From Daucus carota subsp. sativus (lineage: Eukaryota > Streptophyta > Magnoliopsida > Apiales > Apiaceae), in NCBI RefSeq assembly GCF_001625215.2, contig NC_030384.2, forward strand, positions 42,690,390 through 42,754,389: a stretch of DNA of 64,000 nucleotides. The letters run 5' to 3'. The position numbers were made by a program, and so were the translations under genes. Positions 12,823 through 25,013 of this stretch are shown piece after piece (position 1 is the first letter of the stretch; every line of letters starts with the position of its first letter). The notes beneath the pieces are model-generated. The model was given only the letters and a program-made list of their open reading frames with translations. It was not told the origin of the DNA and searched no databases.

Positions 12823-15800
12823 TGACACAAACTTTGCAGATGTGACTATTGCTGTGAGTGAAATTTAAATCTTTTTTCTCTTGTTATAAATTAAAGTATG
12901 ATTCAATTATTATGTATCTGAATGGAATGAATATATGTGAACCCAACAGCTTAGATATAGAGTTAGAGGTAATAGGCTCTTTATTTTGGGTCCAGTCCAA
13001 AGTTGGTTCGAAACATTTTCAGGTCCGGAATAATAATCGAAAATGGATCCAGAAGTTTAATTAAGTTATATTCTCTTGTAAAGTATTTTTCTTGTAAAGA
13101 TTAGAATGTTAAGCGGAATTGTAACTGAGAACATATAAGGTCATGAGTTCATTGCTGAGAAGAGTTTGGGAAAGAGATCTTCTGTATTTCTCTTTTATAT
13201 ATTTAGATTGTATCAAAAAATTTAATTTGTAGGTCAAACAAGCCGAGTTAGTTTAGCTGAAACGTTTCCGGGCAAGCATGTTAATCTTGTTTAGTCAAAA
13301 AACTTCATTTTGGGTCATCTGATGTGCATAGTTAATTAAGTTCCTAGAGCTGAAGCATTCACATAAGATCATGTTGGACTACACAAAAAAATCGGGCAGT
13401 CAGTTGAGTCAAATAGGTTAGATTGTGTTTCCTTTACGGATCAAACATAATGCAAATATAGTAGTCTTGATCCAGATCCAGATCAAACTGGCACAAATTT
13501 TTTGACCTGTTCAAGATAACCCTTAAATGTAACTCATGGGTTTTTGACGCACTCGTCTAGACAATACTTGCTAAGGTGAATGAATAAAAGAAACATGTGA
13601 CCATTATTTGAGAGTGACATAGGAGTTCCCAATATTTTATATTCTGACAATAGTCGGGGACCATTTTTCCCCAATATTTATTCGTTTATTAGGTAGTTAA
13701 AAGAATGGATATTAAAAAGTTTTGTAAATAAATAAAAACACAAACAGGTCTCTGTGGTTCTTGTCGGGTGAGTAGACATAATAGTGTTTCTTGTGCCAGC
13801 AGATTCTGGGCTTTGGTCTAGAAATTGCAGTTAGATTTTGTATGTGAATTAAACACCTATGTCTTCACCTGGTAAACTTACCTCTTTTTTCTTTTGTATC
13901 TAGTACTATTGAATTCCTGTAAGGCTGTAACTACTTCGCCAGCTGGAGGTTTGCTGTACTAATTTTAATAGATCATCTCGAAAACTACAAATATATGGAA
14001 GATTTAGGATTACCATTGATTGAACATTTATATTTTCAAGAGATTATATAGCTGTAGATGCTAACAAGGCATATAATATTACCTGGCAATTTTGTTCCAC
14101 TACTTCTTATTATTATTATAAATATTTTTATGTTGTAGCAAGCTTTTCTAATATTCTGACTTATAAGTACAGATTATATCCTCTTTTCCATGTTTACAAT
14201 ACTCTGAATACTTCAGACTATCTTCGTCTGGGCAGAAACATGAAAGGTTAACCCAGGTTGAACAAATCTGGGAAAAATAATACAAAAATAATTTAAGTAC
14301 CGTCTCGTTTTTAAAAAGTAGTAAAATTTAATGCAAGTCTTCCCATGTTATTAAATGAATCCCAAAAAAATAAAAAGATGATTAAGAATGATTTACGTGT
14401 TTAAAGAATATACAAACAAACTTAAATTAAATTTATAATCAACTAAATATATACATATATATATATATATATTTCTGAAATTATAGCGGGAAATGATAAG
14501 ATTCAGGAACAAATGGTGTAGAATTGAAGAACAGACCATGTGATATGTACAAGAAAGCCAAGTGCTGACTGCTGCAGATTGCAGTATATGCAGATTTAGA
14601 GAAACTATAGGCAGGGTGATAACAGCAGGCAGGCAGTAAGGAGCTACAGAAATTTAGGGAATCTACTGGTCTATACTATTTACTAGTACTCCTTAATTAC
14701 TATGCAAAATGTTGGCTACATACATATAGTATTGTGTATGATAGTGCATAAACCTGCAGCTTCTTAATCTTATTTAAAGGTCAATTGATCTCTTCTTGGG
14801 ACTATCCACATCATTTCTTTCAATTTGTTGGAAAATCAAGCACCTTGCCTTTTTTTCCAGTAACTTTCAAGTTTCGATAATTAACTTGCTGCTTTCTTAG
14901 AACTAGGTTGATTTATATAGTGGGGTTCAATCATAGGCAAGAGCATTGAAAAGACTGAAATTTCCACAAGAATTATATATCTACTCTAGTGATCATAAAG
15001 AGTTGCATATGCGACTGCATAAGAGAACCCTTTATATTGATAATGTTCACATAGAGCGTGAAAAATACTGGTGATGTTGATTGGGTTTGGTCCTTCAATC
15101 ATGCATTAGTGCATGCAACCTTGTCTAAGAGAAGTGCAACTAATAGCAACTGTTACTAAAATTGTTACTTATCGTTGGTACATAGTGTTTCGAAAATGTG
15201 GAGAGGATAACTATGAGCATATTCCTTGAAAATAGACATGTACTGCAACAAAATAGTAGTAGCGAGTACAATTATTCCAAATTCCAATATTGTTGAGGCG
15301 GTGTAATGTAGTTCATAATAGTAATGTTTTGGCCGACAGACATTGAAGTTGTGGATATGATAATAGTTTTTACTAGTTTTGGCAAAGGAATGGTATAGGA
15401 TGAAACAAAGGTCATTTCAGATGCCCAAGGGCTAGCTTATCTTCTTCATCATCATCATCTATATATCTCCCCCTACAGATGAGACCACATGACGTAGCAT
15501 GGGCTACAAAATGGGCATCGCATGCATTGCCCTTCATTCTCCTATCTCTAATCTAAAGTCGAAGGGGGCTTCGTGTAATGGTGTGTCCCTCATTTTCACA
15601 GTAAAGTCTTATACCATATGGTGATTAGTAATCTGATTCATGAGAGTAGGCTATAGAGAACAATGTATATAATTTAGAAACAGGTGATGGGGTCATGGTC
15701 CTTCATGGGACGCTCACATGCAGCTTACTGACTGTTGCATTCATTCTCTGCTCGGGGTAGGGGACATCAATTTCAGATGAGAATCCAACTTTTATGTAGT

Positions 15801-17723
15801 CACTATTCAGTAGTAATTATTATTGGAAACCTACAGACTGCAGTCATGTGTCTTTTTCACGGACTCCTGTATTTACACATTACACATACTAGTTTCTTGA
15901 GGAATGTAGCTTAGTAATATCACAATATGGCCGGTGAAAATAAATGAAGTAGTTGTACTTTATCCTATCCAATATCCTATGTAGTTGGGAAATTTTTTGA
16001 AATCAGTTTGGTTGCGTCAACTAGAATGATGAGAGAATGAAATGAAAGTTTTATCTAATTCCGGGATGATTAGAAAATGTATATGTATATAATTTTTAAT
16101 TCTTCAATCATTTTGGAAGGAACATACCGTTCCACTTCATCATGTTTCCAGCAATTTTTATCATAAACTTTTACACTCACTCATTCGGTCACTATCTTGT
16201 ATATTCTTCTTTCTTCGTAAAACTTCTTTATAATTTTTCATTCAATTCTCTTCTCATCCGTTTCATCCAAATTTATAATTATCTTTTAAATGCTTGGGAA
16301 ACAATTTAGCCATATGGATGTAATCCAGGCATATAAAGCACAAGTCATCTTCATATCAAACTTAAGGGGTCCTTAAGGAACCCCGTGGGATCGAAGTTCG
16401 CTGTGCCTGCCATGAACATATAGAAGCTAAGACACAGGTCGCCCTATAGCAAAATAACTTAGGGACAAATGCGCACATCTCCATGTGCATAACGTCAATT
16501 ATAGTTAAAACTATACACTACAGTACATAAACAAAATAAATGCAGCAGCAAAAAGTTGATGATAACATTGTTAGAAATGAACAAACCGGTAAGATGTCAA
16601 AATCACATCTTTAATCTTGAAGGCTAATAATATCTTGATATGAGCTTTTCAAATAAAGCTCCAGTAAATTTAACAACATAACCTGTAGTATCCTGTTGTG
16701 CAAATCTAATTGGTTATTCATCACAAGCTATAAAACAACCCCCAATCTCACTGATTTGAACGTATTCAAATCATCTCCTGCCACACAACCCGCTATCACC
16801 CTCATTTAAAAAGCCCCCTTTACAATTCCAACAGCCAATAATTTGCTGTTGCAACATAATTTTATCTACAAACAGTATGTACATTATTTATTTAATATTA
16901 TAATATAAACAAAGAGGGGAGAAGCAGAGAGAGTGTGAGAGAGACATTTGTTATATATGGGGTATTATTGATTTTAGAAGTAGAGTGCTTGTCGGGGTAT
17001 CATCCTAGAATGGACAAATATGTCGCTCGACTATAATATATATAATATATAAAAATACTACAATTCTACAACACAAACACTGCTCTGTTGGTATCAGTGA
17101 CTAATATAAATTGCCTTCTTCTCAGGGCATGTGATGTTGCCGTTTTTGTGTTCCCAGAAATATAATTAAGTTCCAAGGTCCGGGATTTTTTTAATTCTTT
17201 ATAAACGAATCAGACATATTTTGTTGTAAATTATATGTTGGTTATATTATATAGTGATTCTAGAAAGTTTAGTCTCACATGGCAGGACCCTGAGATTGTC
17301 AAAGCGGCGAGCTTGAGGGTTTGAGTCTTCGCTGTGATTGCGTGAGTTTTTAAATTTCCGGTTAATCTTGACGGGGGAAGGGGAGACTAAAAGTAAGAAT
17401 CAGGAACTTAGTAGTAAATTATCATATTTCATATAGTACTTGTAATTTATGCACAACAACAATGGGAAAGAATAAGGAAGAAAGCAGCTGAGCTCAAATT
17501 CTACCTACACCCCAAGCTACAAGCTGCCGCTTCAAAACTTCCCATGAAATCATTACAAATAAACACTAATACTATCAGAACGCTTCTGTGACAAAGAAGG
17601 TTCGTATTTATAACAGCTCGGAGATTTCCGGGGACAAATATGTGATCAATCCCTCTGGTAAATCTCGGCTGCAAGCAATCACAATCAAACTAATAAACTA
17701 ACTGTAACAAGCCAATCTGGGGA
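12823..17723. other. Intergenic region, TURAN-like to NCED
   Basis: About 4.9 kb without a supportable gene. It holds the 3' ends of two converging genes, a (TA)n run near 14450-14472, and a tRNA-like block near 17290-17330. No conserved hairpin or coding exon was recognised. Confidence 0.5.
17287..17345 (+). repeat. Possible SINE relic downstream of NCED
   Basis: TGTCAAAGCGG at 17297-17307 matches ten of eleven A-box positions, and GGTTTGAGTC at 17318-17327 resembles a B-box. The two boxes are closer together than in a normal tRNA gene, so a deleted SINE is more likely than a tRNA. Confidence 0.28.
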
Positions 17724-19490
17724 TTAGGCTTGTTTTTCTAGATCTTTTTCACTTACGAAAGTGCCATGGAAACCATATGGCACCCTTGATGGAAGCTTCA
17801 CTGTGGCCTCCAACTCTAGAGTCATGGCATTAACTATTTGAAGCTCTGATTTCCATGCCTTTTCGTCATGAACAAAAGCTAATATGTACCCATCATCTTC
17901 ATTCTCCGAATTGGGGTTTCTTGGAAGGAAAAGAGGCTCGCCTCCATATTTGTTGTCCCCATAGAAGAACTTCTTGATTTCGCCATTAAAAAGGTCTACT
18001 TTTGCAAAACCAGACACTTTAGGCCACGGCTCGGCAATAGCCAAGTACGCAAATTGTGTCTTTCTTCCCAACTTGTTTCTATTCACCATCCCTGCCTCTA
18101 AATTAACTTGATCTTCAGGCGAAATGATTGCCCTACGGGTCGATTTTCCGGTCTTCAAATTCAGCCTGATTTCAGAAAGAACACTTTCTAACCCTTCATC
18201 ACATTCATTAAAAATCGAATCAGCTGGAGTCATACAAGACCCAATCACCACAATTTCATCACTCTCTTTATCCTCCCAAGCATTCCACAAGTGAAAGCAA
18301 AAACAGTCTGGAACCTCAACCCACTTGATCCCCGACCCATCTTTCGCATACTTGTCCAACACACCGAAACGCGAAACTTTCTCCTTATCATACACAACAG
18401 GCGATCCACCTTGTATCATTTCTGAAATCTTGAAAACAACTTGCTGATCAGGAATTACCACAAAATTCTCCGTAATTGCAAAATCATGCATCATAGTTGG
18501 ATCAGCCAATTCAATATCCACATCCGAGGACTTCACACCATCAGGCGAAACCCGAAAATACTTGAGATAAGGCTTTTGAATAACATTATATGTTAATGCA
18601 ATAAGCTCATTGGTCTCAGGATCAATTTTCGGGTGAGCAATCATAGTAGAATCCAACTGACCATCAAAACTATATCTCTCGACAGTCCTAAGATCACCCT
18701 TAGGAGTGATTTGAACATGATAAGGCAAGTCATCTTCCGACATAGCTAACAGCCTGTTGTTAAAATAAACCAGGCCAGCATTAGCCACTCCGGTGCCCTG
18801 AGAATGATCAACAAGTCCGAAAAGGCCACGAGCATAAAACAGAGCAAGTCGAGCTATCCCTGAATGGCCATGGAGCTCACCAATGGCTTTGGGAAAAACA
18901 GTTCGACCCAAATTACGCTCCTGGATGAGTCTCTCTGTTTCAGTGTACCTGCAAGCATAGCTAGCTTCCCCGTCTTTAAATTTGACGGCATGGACCATGC
19001 CATCCCCGTCAAAAAAATGGTGCCCTCCGGTTGGTTCAAAATGAGGATTAGCCCCGTTTCGAACGTAGACACCGGAAATGCATTCGGGTATTTTCCCGGT
19101 GACAGGGAGGTGGTGCTGGACTGGTTGTTCTTGTACAGGAGCAAAATTCCCGGAGATTTGTACTTGTGGGTCAGCTGTTTTTGGTAAAGGGTGGCTTTGT
19201 TCTTGTGAAATGATTATGTTTTCGACAGCATCTAAGGCCATCGAAGCTGCTTTTTGCAGAAAATTCCATTTTGGGGTCGCAGAAGATGAAGAATCTTGAT
19301 GTTTTGGTTGTACAATGGTAGTGGGAATCGAAGGCGTTTGATATTTTTGCTTGGATTGTTTCGGGAAATGAAGAATAGAAGGCGATGATTGTATAGCACA
19401 ATTTACATTGGTTTTTCTAGGTGAATCTCTCTGTGAAGAATAGATTTTGGGTTTAGCCCATGTACTTGCAGAAGTGGCAGAAGCAGCCAT
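17724..19490 (-). CDS. NCED: 9-cis-epoxycarotenoid dioxygenase (NCED), intronless
   Basis: Cleaves 9-cis-violaxanthin or 9'-cis-neoxanthin at the 11,12 bond to xanthoxin, the rate-limiting step of abscisic acid synthesis in plastids. A single 588-aa frame, near the usual ~600 aa. Residues 1 to about 70 are Ser/Thr/Lys-rich, as in a transit peptide. Residues 75-95 ([20 protein letters not shown]) form the amphipathic membrane-binding helix. The carotenoid oxygenase beta-propeller follows. The four iron-binding histidines are visible: H286 (AHPKID), H335 (MMHDF), H400 (FHLWNAWED) and H575 (FHGTF). [20 protein letters not shown] is the family signature. The absence of introns is typical of NCED genes and separates it from CCD1-type enzymes. 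Which NCED paralogue this is cannot be settled by eye; local gene order points to the NCED9 position. It is likely induced by drought or ABA: a G-box/ABRE lies just upstream of its TATA box. Confidence 0.97.
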   Translation of the reverse strand: MAASATSASTWAKPKIYSSQRDSPRKTNVNCAIQSSPSILHFPKQSKQKYQTPSIPTTIVQPKHQDSSSSATPKWNFLQKAASMALDAVENIIISQEQSHPLPKTADPQVQISGNFAPVQEQPVQHHLPVTGKIPECISGVYVRNGANPHFEPTGGHHFFDGDGMVHAVKFKDGEASYACRYTETERLIQERNLGRTVFPKAIGELHGHSGIARLALFYARGLFGLVDHSQGTGVANAGLVYFNNRLLAMSEDDLPYHVQITPKGDLRTVERYSFDGQLDSTMIAHPKIDPETNELIALTYNVIQKPYLKYFRVSPDGVKSSDVDIELADPTMMHDFAITENFVVIPDQQVVFKISEMIQGGSPVVYDKEKVSRFGVLDKYAKDGSGIKWVEVPDCFCFHLWNAWEDKESDEIVVIGSCMTPADSIFNECDEGLESVLSEIRLNLKTGKSTRRAIISPEDQVNLEAGMVNRNKLGRKTQFAYLAIAEPWPKVSGFAKVDLFNGEIKKFFYGDNKYGGEPLFLPRNPNSENEDDGYILAFVHDEKAWKSELQIVNAMTLELEATVKLPSRVPYGFHGTFVSEKDLEKQA

Positions 19491-19499
19491 GATGAGTGT

Positions 19500-19640
19500 G
19501 TTATGTATCTATTTTGACAAGCTGAGTTTGGTAGTTTAGTTGTGGTAAGAAATGAGAGAGATTTTGAGAGAGAGAGAGGGAGAGAGATGGGATGAGTTAA
19601 CGTTGTTGAAGGGAGTGATAATATAGAGGGAGAGAGTGGG
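19500..19640 (-). promoter_or_regulatory. CT-rich 5' UTR of NCED
   Basis: On the minus strand this is a pyrimidine tract, strongest at 19555-19590 as (CT)n, between the TATA box and the start codon. CT-rich leaders near the transcription start are common in plant genes. Confidence 0.6.
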
Positions 19641-19644
19641 AGTG

Positions 19645-19652
19645 TATATATA
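19645..19652 (-). promoter_or_regulatory. TATA box of NCED
   Basis: CTATATATACAC on the minus strand, about 155 bp before the ATG. Transcription should start near 19615-19620. Confidence 0.7.
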
Positions 19653-19689
19653 GTGGGGGAGATGTACAGCTCAAAGATGTAGGAGAATA

Positions 19690-19697
19690 CCACGTGT
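19690..19697. promoter_or_regulatory. G-box/ABRE upstream of NCED
   Basis: CCACGTGT, a perfect CACGTG core about 40 bp upstream of the TATA box. bZIP (ABF/AREB) and bHLH factors bind this motif, which suits stress or ABA control of an NCED gene. Function is inferred from sequence and position. Confidence 0.6.
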
Positions 19698-19739
19698 TAG
19701 ATTCATGAAAAGAGAAGCACCAATAAACCAAGTGAAGGT

Positions 19740-22700
19740 ATATTAGATGCTTCACACTTTGACACGATTACCTCCCCACTTCACTCTCCTTCTCAATCAA
19801 CCAATAATATACTCTGTTTCTCTCTTTTAAGTCACATTCATTTCACCAATTCTACGTATTTACAATGTGACCAAATTCTTCCCTATTTTTTTGAATTAGT
19901 GCCATAATTGTTGGTATTTGATTTGATAGACACCAGGTGCAGGGAGAAATATCTCTTCAGTATCGATGCCAAATTTTTCTCTTGTTTTTCTAAGAAAGTT
20001 AAATTAAGAAGAAAATTCTAACAAGTTTGTTTACAAGGCTTCTTTCAAAAGATGGGATAACTAGAAAGGAAACTATTTCTCTAAATAATTCCCAACATAT
20101 ATTTATCGTAAGCTTGATTGCGGCTTGACCGTAAGCTTGATTGCGGCTTGACGTGAACTTCGAGCATATAAAAGAGTATTTATAACATCTCACATTAGTT
20201 ATATAAAAATATTCTGACCTTATACAGGTAAATAATTAATATATATCAAAATATTAGCATTTTTAAATGGTAGTGAATTGTTAGGTCTGGTATAAATATC
20301 TGTCGTGAAATTGGGAACGTATACTTCAATCTCTCAAGTGTGGAGTTTTTCACTACAATATAATTAGGATAAAATACATGTTATAAACAATTCATCACTC
20401 TAATTTAATAAGGAATTAATAAATGTAAGAAAAACTTCACACCAACTATTTTAGCATAATAAATGATATATTTAATTTATAACAATTTATAAATTATTAA
20501 TTTTAAAATATGATCAAAACTATATTTAATTTTTTATGACTAGATTTTAATCGGCCTACATGGTTTGGCGTCAATTAAACCCTCCTCCCTTCAAAATTAA
20601 GAATATAAAAATCTAAAATTATAACATATTCCATTTCACTATTATTAACATAACAAATTAAATAACGTCCTGATAATAATTAAATACGTGAGGTTGATTA
20701 GGTTTGGCAACATTAGAGACAAGAAATTGTAAACTAGAACATAAAGAAATGTGTTAGATTACACAAAAAAAATTACCATGGAAAATTTAAGATTTTATAC
20801 TACATAATTATAAAAAGGATTATTTGGTGGAGGTGCTGATTAGAGATTAAACATATTAAAAATTGTATAATATTATAATCATATTTGATATTAATTTAAT
20901 TTGCTATATAACATACTCCCTCCGTTCCCCTGAGTTATATACATTGGGGAGGGGGACGGGGACGCGGCACGTACTGATTAAAGTATTATTTAATAAAATT
21001 TATAGTAATTAATTAAATTTTAAAAATCAAATCGGGAGTCTCTTTGGAGAGATTAATCAGGAATTAATCCGTTAAATCAAAAAAAAATAATATTATGTAT
21101 ACGAACTGTTAAGAAAGGCAAATGAAGGAGACTTCTTTTTACGGGGAGACATTATCCAACAAAAAAATAGTTCTTCTGAACTAAAGGGTGCTTGGATTAA
21201 TTTAAAATAATAATTTATGATTTAATAATAATCATAAAATAGATTACGTGTTTAAATATTTTTTATTATGTGTACGAGTTCTTAAAACATGATAATATTA
21301 ATAACAGATTTAAAAAGAAAAATAATGATATTAATGAAACACATCTTACTAACTTACAATTTTAGATATATAATACAGACGCTTTTTAACTTAAAAATTG
21401 GAAATGACTTTGAAATCAGACAAGATGGTTAGGGCCTAGGGAAGGTCATTAAAACAAGATTAAGGAGATGATATGGTCTGCGTAGTTATATAAAAGTAAG
21501 ATTAATTAAACAATAATTTGAGATTAGAGAGATTACCAGATAAGTAGAGAATGGTGGTTATGTTAGGTAGTAGTTTGAAGATCAGTTAAGATATTGGATT
21601 GTTACATGAGCAGAGTAAGCAAAGTTAGAGGTAATGAAAGATTGGACGGTGCGAGTGGGGAAAATTAATCATAAAATAATAAATGAGTTCGAAACTTAAA
21701 TGCCTAAATACCGCGTTTATGGCTTCGTGGCCACTCAAATCATCCTCTGATTAATAAGGTCACGTCATATAATTATCCCAACGCGCTTTTTTTGTCTCTT
21801 TTTAGTTTTCGGTGGTGGTCGTGTTTCATATGTCTCTAACACTCTTCATTCCTCGTTAGACATTCCATGAACTTTTAGTCTTATATTTTGTTTTTGCTTT
21901 CACTAATAATTAAGTAAAGATTATGAGAGTCGTGTAGTGATTTATGCTGATTCCAAACCAGAATCGATAAGTTTATATTAAATTTTACGAGACAGAGATA
22001 CTAACATGACGTGGCTTAAATTTTTTTAAATAACACAAATTTAAATTGAAGATGTAAAGTGTTTCTGGGATATTTTATATAACTGATAAATTTAATTTTT
22101 GTGTCATTGCTTGTTATTGCTATTTTTCTTCATTTCGTTTTAGACTTTTTTCCGAGTAATAAAGAAGTTCATATGTCAAATCTCGAATCTCATATTTAAA
22201 TCATGCATATAAATGAATAAGATCTATTTTTATTATCTTCTATTATACTCAAGCATACACATGTGGATGTATTATATAAGATTAAATTAATAACATATAT
22301 AAAATAATAATGTCAGGATGAATCTAGAAAAAGATCGTATTTGAAAGTTAGATATTTAGGGTGTTATTAGATGTTTGAATATTCCAATCTTCTAATATTA
22401 ATGTTTGATAGTTAGCAGTTTGAAATAGAGTTTGTGTTCAAAAAATTATTTTGAGGAGTTTTTTGGGTTGAACTTTTGACATGTGTCGTAAAAGATAATC
22501 AAACAGTTTACAAAAAATCGCTAATTTAATTCGCTAGTCAAAACATGTGTTTCAATAAATTAGTCAAAATATCTAATTGAATTCGTTAACAGCTAACCAC
22601 TTAATATATCTAAATTAATAAAAAAAATTGATATTGAATTAAAGTCTCATGAGATAGTTATATTATCACATATCGCCCATGAGTTAAGATATTATAAAAA

Positions 22701-23796
22701 AAAATTAATCTTAAAGTTTAAATTTTGCATTTGAATGTAAGTAATGATATAACTTTATCAAACAAAGGAAAAAATCTATAAAATTTAACAAAAATATTCT
22801 TAGTTGTTTTTCAAATTGTTAACACAATAATTTCATAACTTTAATATTTGACAAACGGGTTCCTGGGTCTTAGATTTGAGCGTGCACCGCTCTTCGGCAT
22901 GTTATCTTTTCAAGGAATACGAAGCTCTTCATTCTATCACTCCTTTTGTATTAATCATTAAATAAACTTTTGTGGATTCAAGAATAATAATTGTATTAGT
23001 ACATAGACAAATTTTATGATTATGTGTCTTCCTTTTTTTCTATATATTAAATTCACAAAGAAAAATCTCAATAATAACAAATTATCGAGAAATTAATAAT
23101 TTTAAAACTGGCAGATTTATTAGTCATCAAAATTGCTAATATAATATAATTGAATATATCAGGTTAACGGAAAAATGTTTTTTAACAAAAGAGTACTGTT
23201 TCCTAAAATTTGAATATCTTTCGGGCTGTTTTTCAATCAGACCGGCACATACATAATTTTTTTAAAAAAAATTAACAGATACCTGAACATACGGTCAATG
23301 TCGGCAGAATCTAGAGCCAAATCCAATTGTAAGACACGTTTTTCCTGAGATCGAGCAAATGAATCAATTAAGAAATCCTAATAGGACAGATCAGCTTAAA
23401 GAAACTACGACATTTCTGTTAGTTTAGTTTAATTTAACAAAACTTTCAAATTAGTCTTCATCAGGGGAACAAAAGCTGGTGTTGCGTATCTTTAATTACC
23501 TAACGGCACCTACTTCCTTAATATACCACGAACTTACCATTAGTTCAATGAACCATGAGCAATCATGTTTGTTCATGTGTTTGATAAATAAACAAATATG
23601 ATCCTATATATTCTCTTCATTTTGAATTTGGTTTTTCATGTCGAGCTACTTTCTAATATGATTTCATTATATTTTTCTCCAACTCACAACAATAGTGTCA
23701 TTATATTTATCGATTTGAAGTAAAACAGTTTGTCAAAAAAAAATTGAGTTTATCGTTGGACCTATTTATAGTCACATATGAGTCGTGTTTGATGTT
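19740..23796. other. Upstream region of NCED
   Basis: About 4 kb, AT-rich, with no supportable gene. It contains the 23-bp tandem repeat at 20107-20152 and one Stowaway-like end (CTCCCTCCGTTCCCC) near 20920 whose partner end was not found. The block at 22350-22640 (GGGTGTTATTAGATG) resembles a decayed MITE. Confidence 0.45.
20107..20152. repeat. Two exact tandem copies of a 23-bp unit
   Basis: The unit begins CGTAAGCTTGATTGCGG and ends CTTGAC. The second copy follows with no spacer. It lies about 620 bp before the NCED start codon. Each copy contains TTGAC, the core of W-boxes on the plus strand. Confidence 0.85.
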
Positions 23797-24088
23797 AATA
23801 TTGTTTTTTTTTTTGGAAGACAAAGGATTTCATTGATAATCAAAGATACAAAAGATTCCTAGCAACTAGAACTGACGAAGCCTACACACTTTGAAGCCAA
23901 ACCACTAGACATATTTAGACAAAATAACTAAGCCCACCAATCAGCTTTAGAGATAGAAACATACTCCACCCTACTAACTTCCAACATAACAGCATTAGGT
24001 CTAAAAAAAGACTACAAGACTATAATAAAAGCTGCAGATAGATTGTAGCATCACTTCCCAAGTGATCACACGTCCCAAGTTAGCACGC

Positions 24089-24775
24089 CTAGTCATCAAT
24101 CTCGATCACCTCCACTAACGCATCAGCAGCATTCTCCTGAACTTCATCTTCCACTTCTGGAGGAGCATCTTCCTCATTTACCACTGCTGGGTTTAGGTCA
24201 TCCTCGAGGATAGCATCAAAACGAGGATCGGCCGAACCCAAACCCATATCACGGTTCCAAAGTTCAAATATCTCACCAAACGGCTGGCTGATGATCACCA
24301 TGTTCTTGAAGTTCTGGGCTCCATGGAGTGCAAGATAGGCTGCCAACTCATTAGCATTTGGGTCACAGAGTGTTGGAATCAGCTCAACATTGGGGTCAGC
24401 TTTACGCTGATTAAGCTGCTGGACTAGATCAGCATGGTTTGGGTTCGCTCCTTCCATAGGAGAGTTGCGCCATTCCCAGAAAGCCTCAAAATGATCTGTC
24501 TCCAGATAGTAGTGCTCCCAGATATCCGCATAAGCACGCCTACAGCCTTCAAGGAGTGCTTGAAACTCATTGCGACGCTGGTCTTCAATTCCCAGAGACC
24601 CTGAAAGCATTCTTAGTATTTTACCTTTGCTGTTACGAATCACTACACCAATACCTGAGATGTTGCCATTGGGAAGGCGCTCGACCAGGAAGCAGCTGTG
24701 CACGTTGATTTTAACCATGCCCTTGCGGGGCATTCTCCATCTAGGGCTTGCGTCCACATTCTCCACTTGCTCCAT
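24089..24775 (-). CDS. Separate RNase H-like ORF with acidic tail, 3' part of the LINE
   Basis: 228 aa, starting at the ATG at 24775 and lying between the end of ORF2 (25014) and the poly(A) tail, on the same strand. Residues 15-45 (MPRKGMVKINVHSCF, then GIGVVIRNSKGKIL) follow the start of the RNase H fold found in plant LINEs. RNEFQALLEGCRRA supplies the expected Glu and LETDHFEAFWEW the Asp. The first catalytic Asp position (usually NVDGS) is His, so nuclease activity is doubtful. NANELAAYLALHG resembles the last motif (N..AD.LA). The last 45 residues are very acidic (EEDAPPEVEDEVQE). This is a second RNase H-like unit, besides the complete one at the end of ORF2. No known name comes to mind. 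Confidence 0.75.
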   Translation of the reverse strand: MEQVENVDASPRWRMPRKGMVKINVHSCFLVERLPNGNISGIGVVIRNSKGKILRMLSGSLGIEDQRRNEFQALLEGCRRAYADIWEHYYLETDHFEAFWEWRNSPMEGANPNHADLVQQLNQRKADPNVELIPTLCDPNANELAAYLALHGAQNFKNMVIISQPFGEIFELWNRDMGLGSADPRFDAILEDDLNPAVVNEEDAPPEVEDEVQENAADALVEVIEIDD

Positions 24776-24855
24776 CTGGAAGGGAAGGTAGCACCTGCAG
24801 AAAAGGCTGGGACTCTAAAGTATTGTGGTTATGGGGAGGTATGAGAGGGTTACAC

Positions 24856-24867
24856 AGTTTATATAGC
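24856..24867 (-). promoter_or_regulatory. Internal TATA box upstream of the LINE's second ORF
   Basis: GGCTATATAAACTG on the minus strand, about 85 bp before the ATG at 24775. The leader that follows is pyrimidine-rich (ACCCTCTCATACCTCCCC). It looks like a normal pol II core promoter inside the retrotransposon. Confidence 0.55.
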
Positions 24868-25013
24868 CGCACCAGAGAAGCATGCAACTACACTAGTGGC
24901 ACGCGCGCCTGTTAATTGGGTGAACAAAATCCTTTCATCTCCCAAGCAATATCTTTAGCTTAGCATAGATAGCAGCAAAATTACAGTTCCCATGCAGGCA
25001 GCTTATGATGACG

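Noticed and set aside
18864..19299. Plus-strand frames opposite NCED
   Set aside because: Shadows of a strongly conserved gene on the minus strand.
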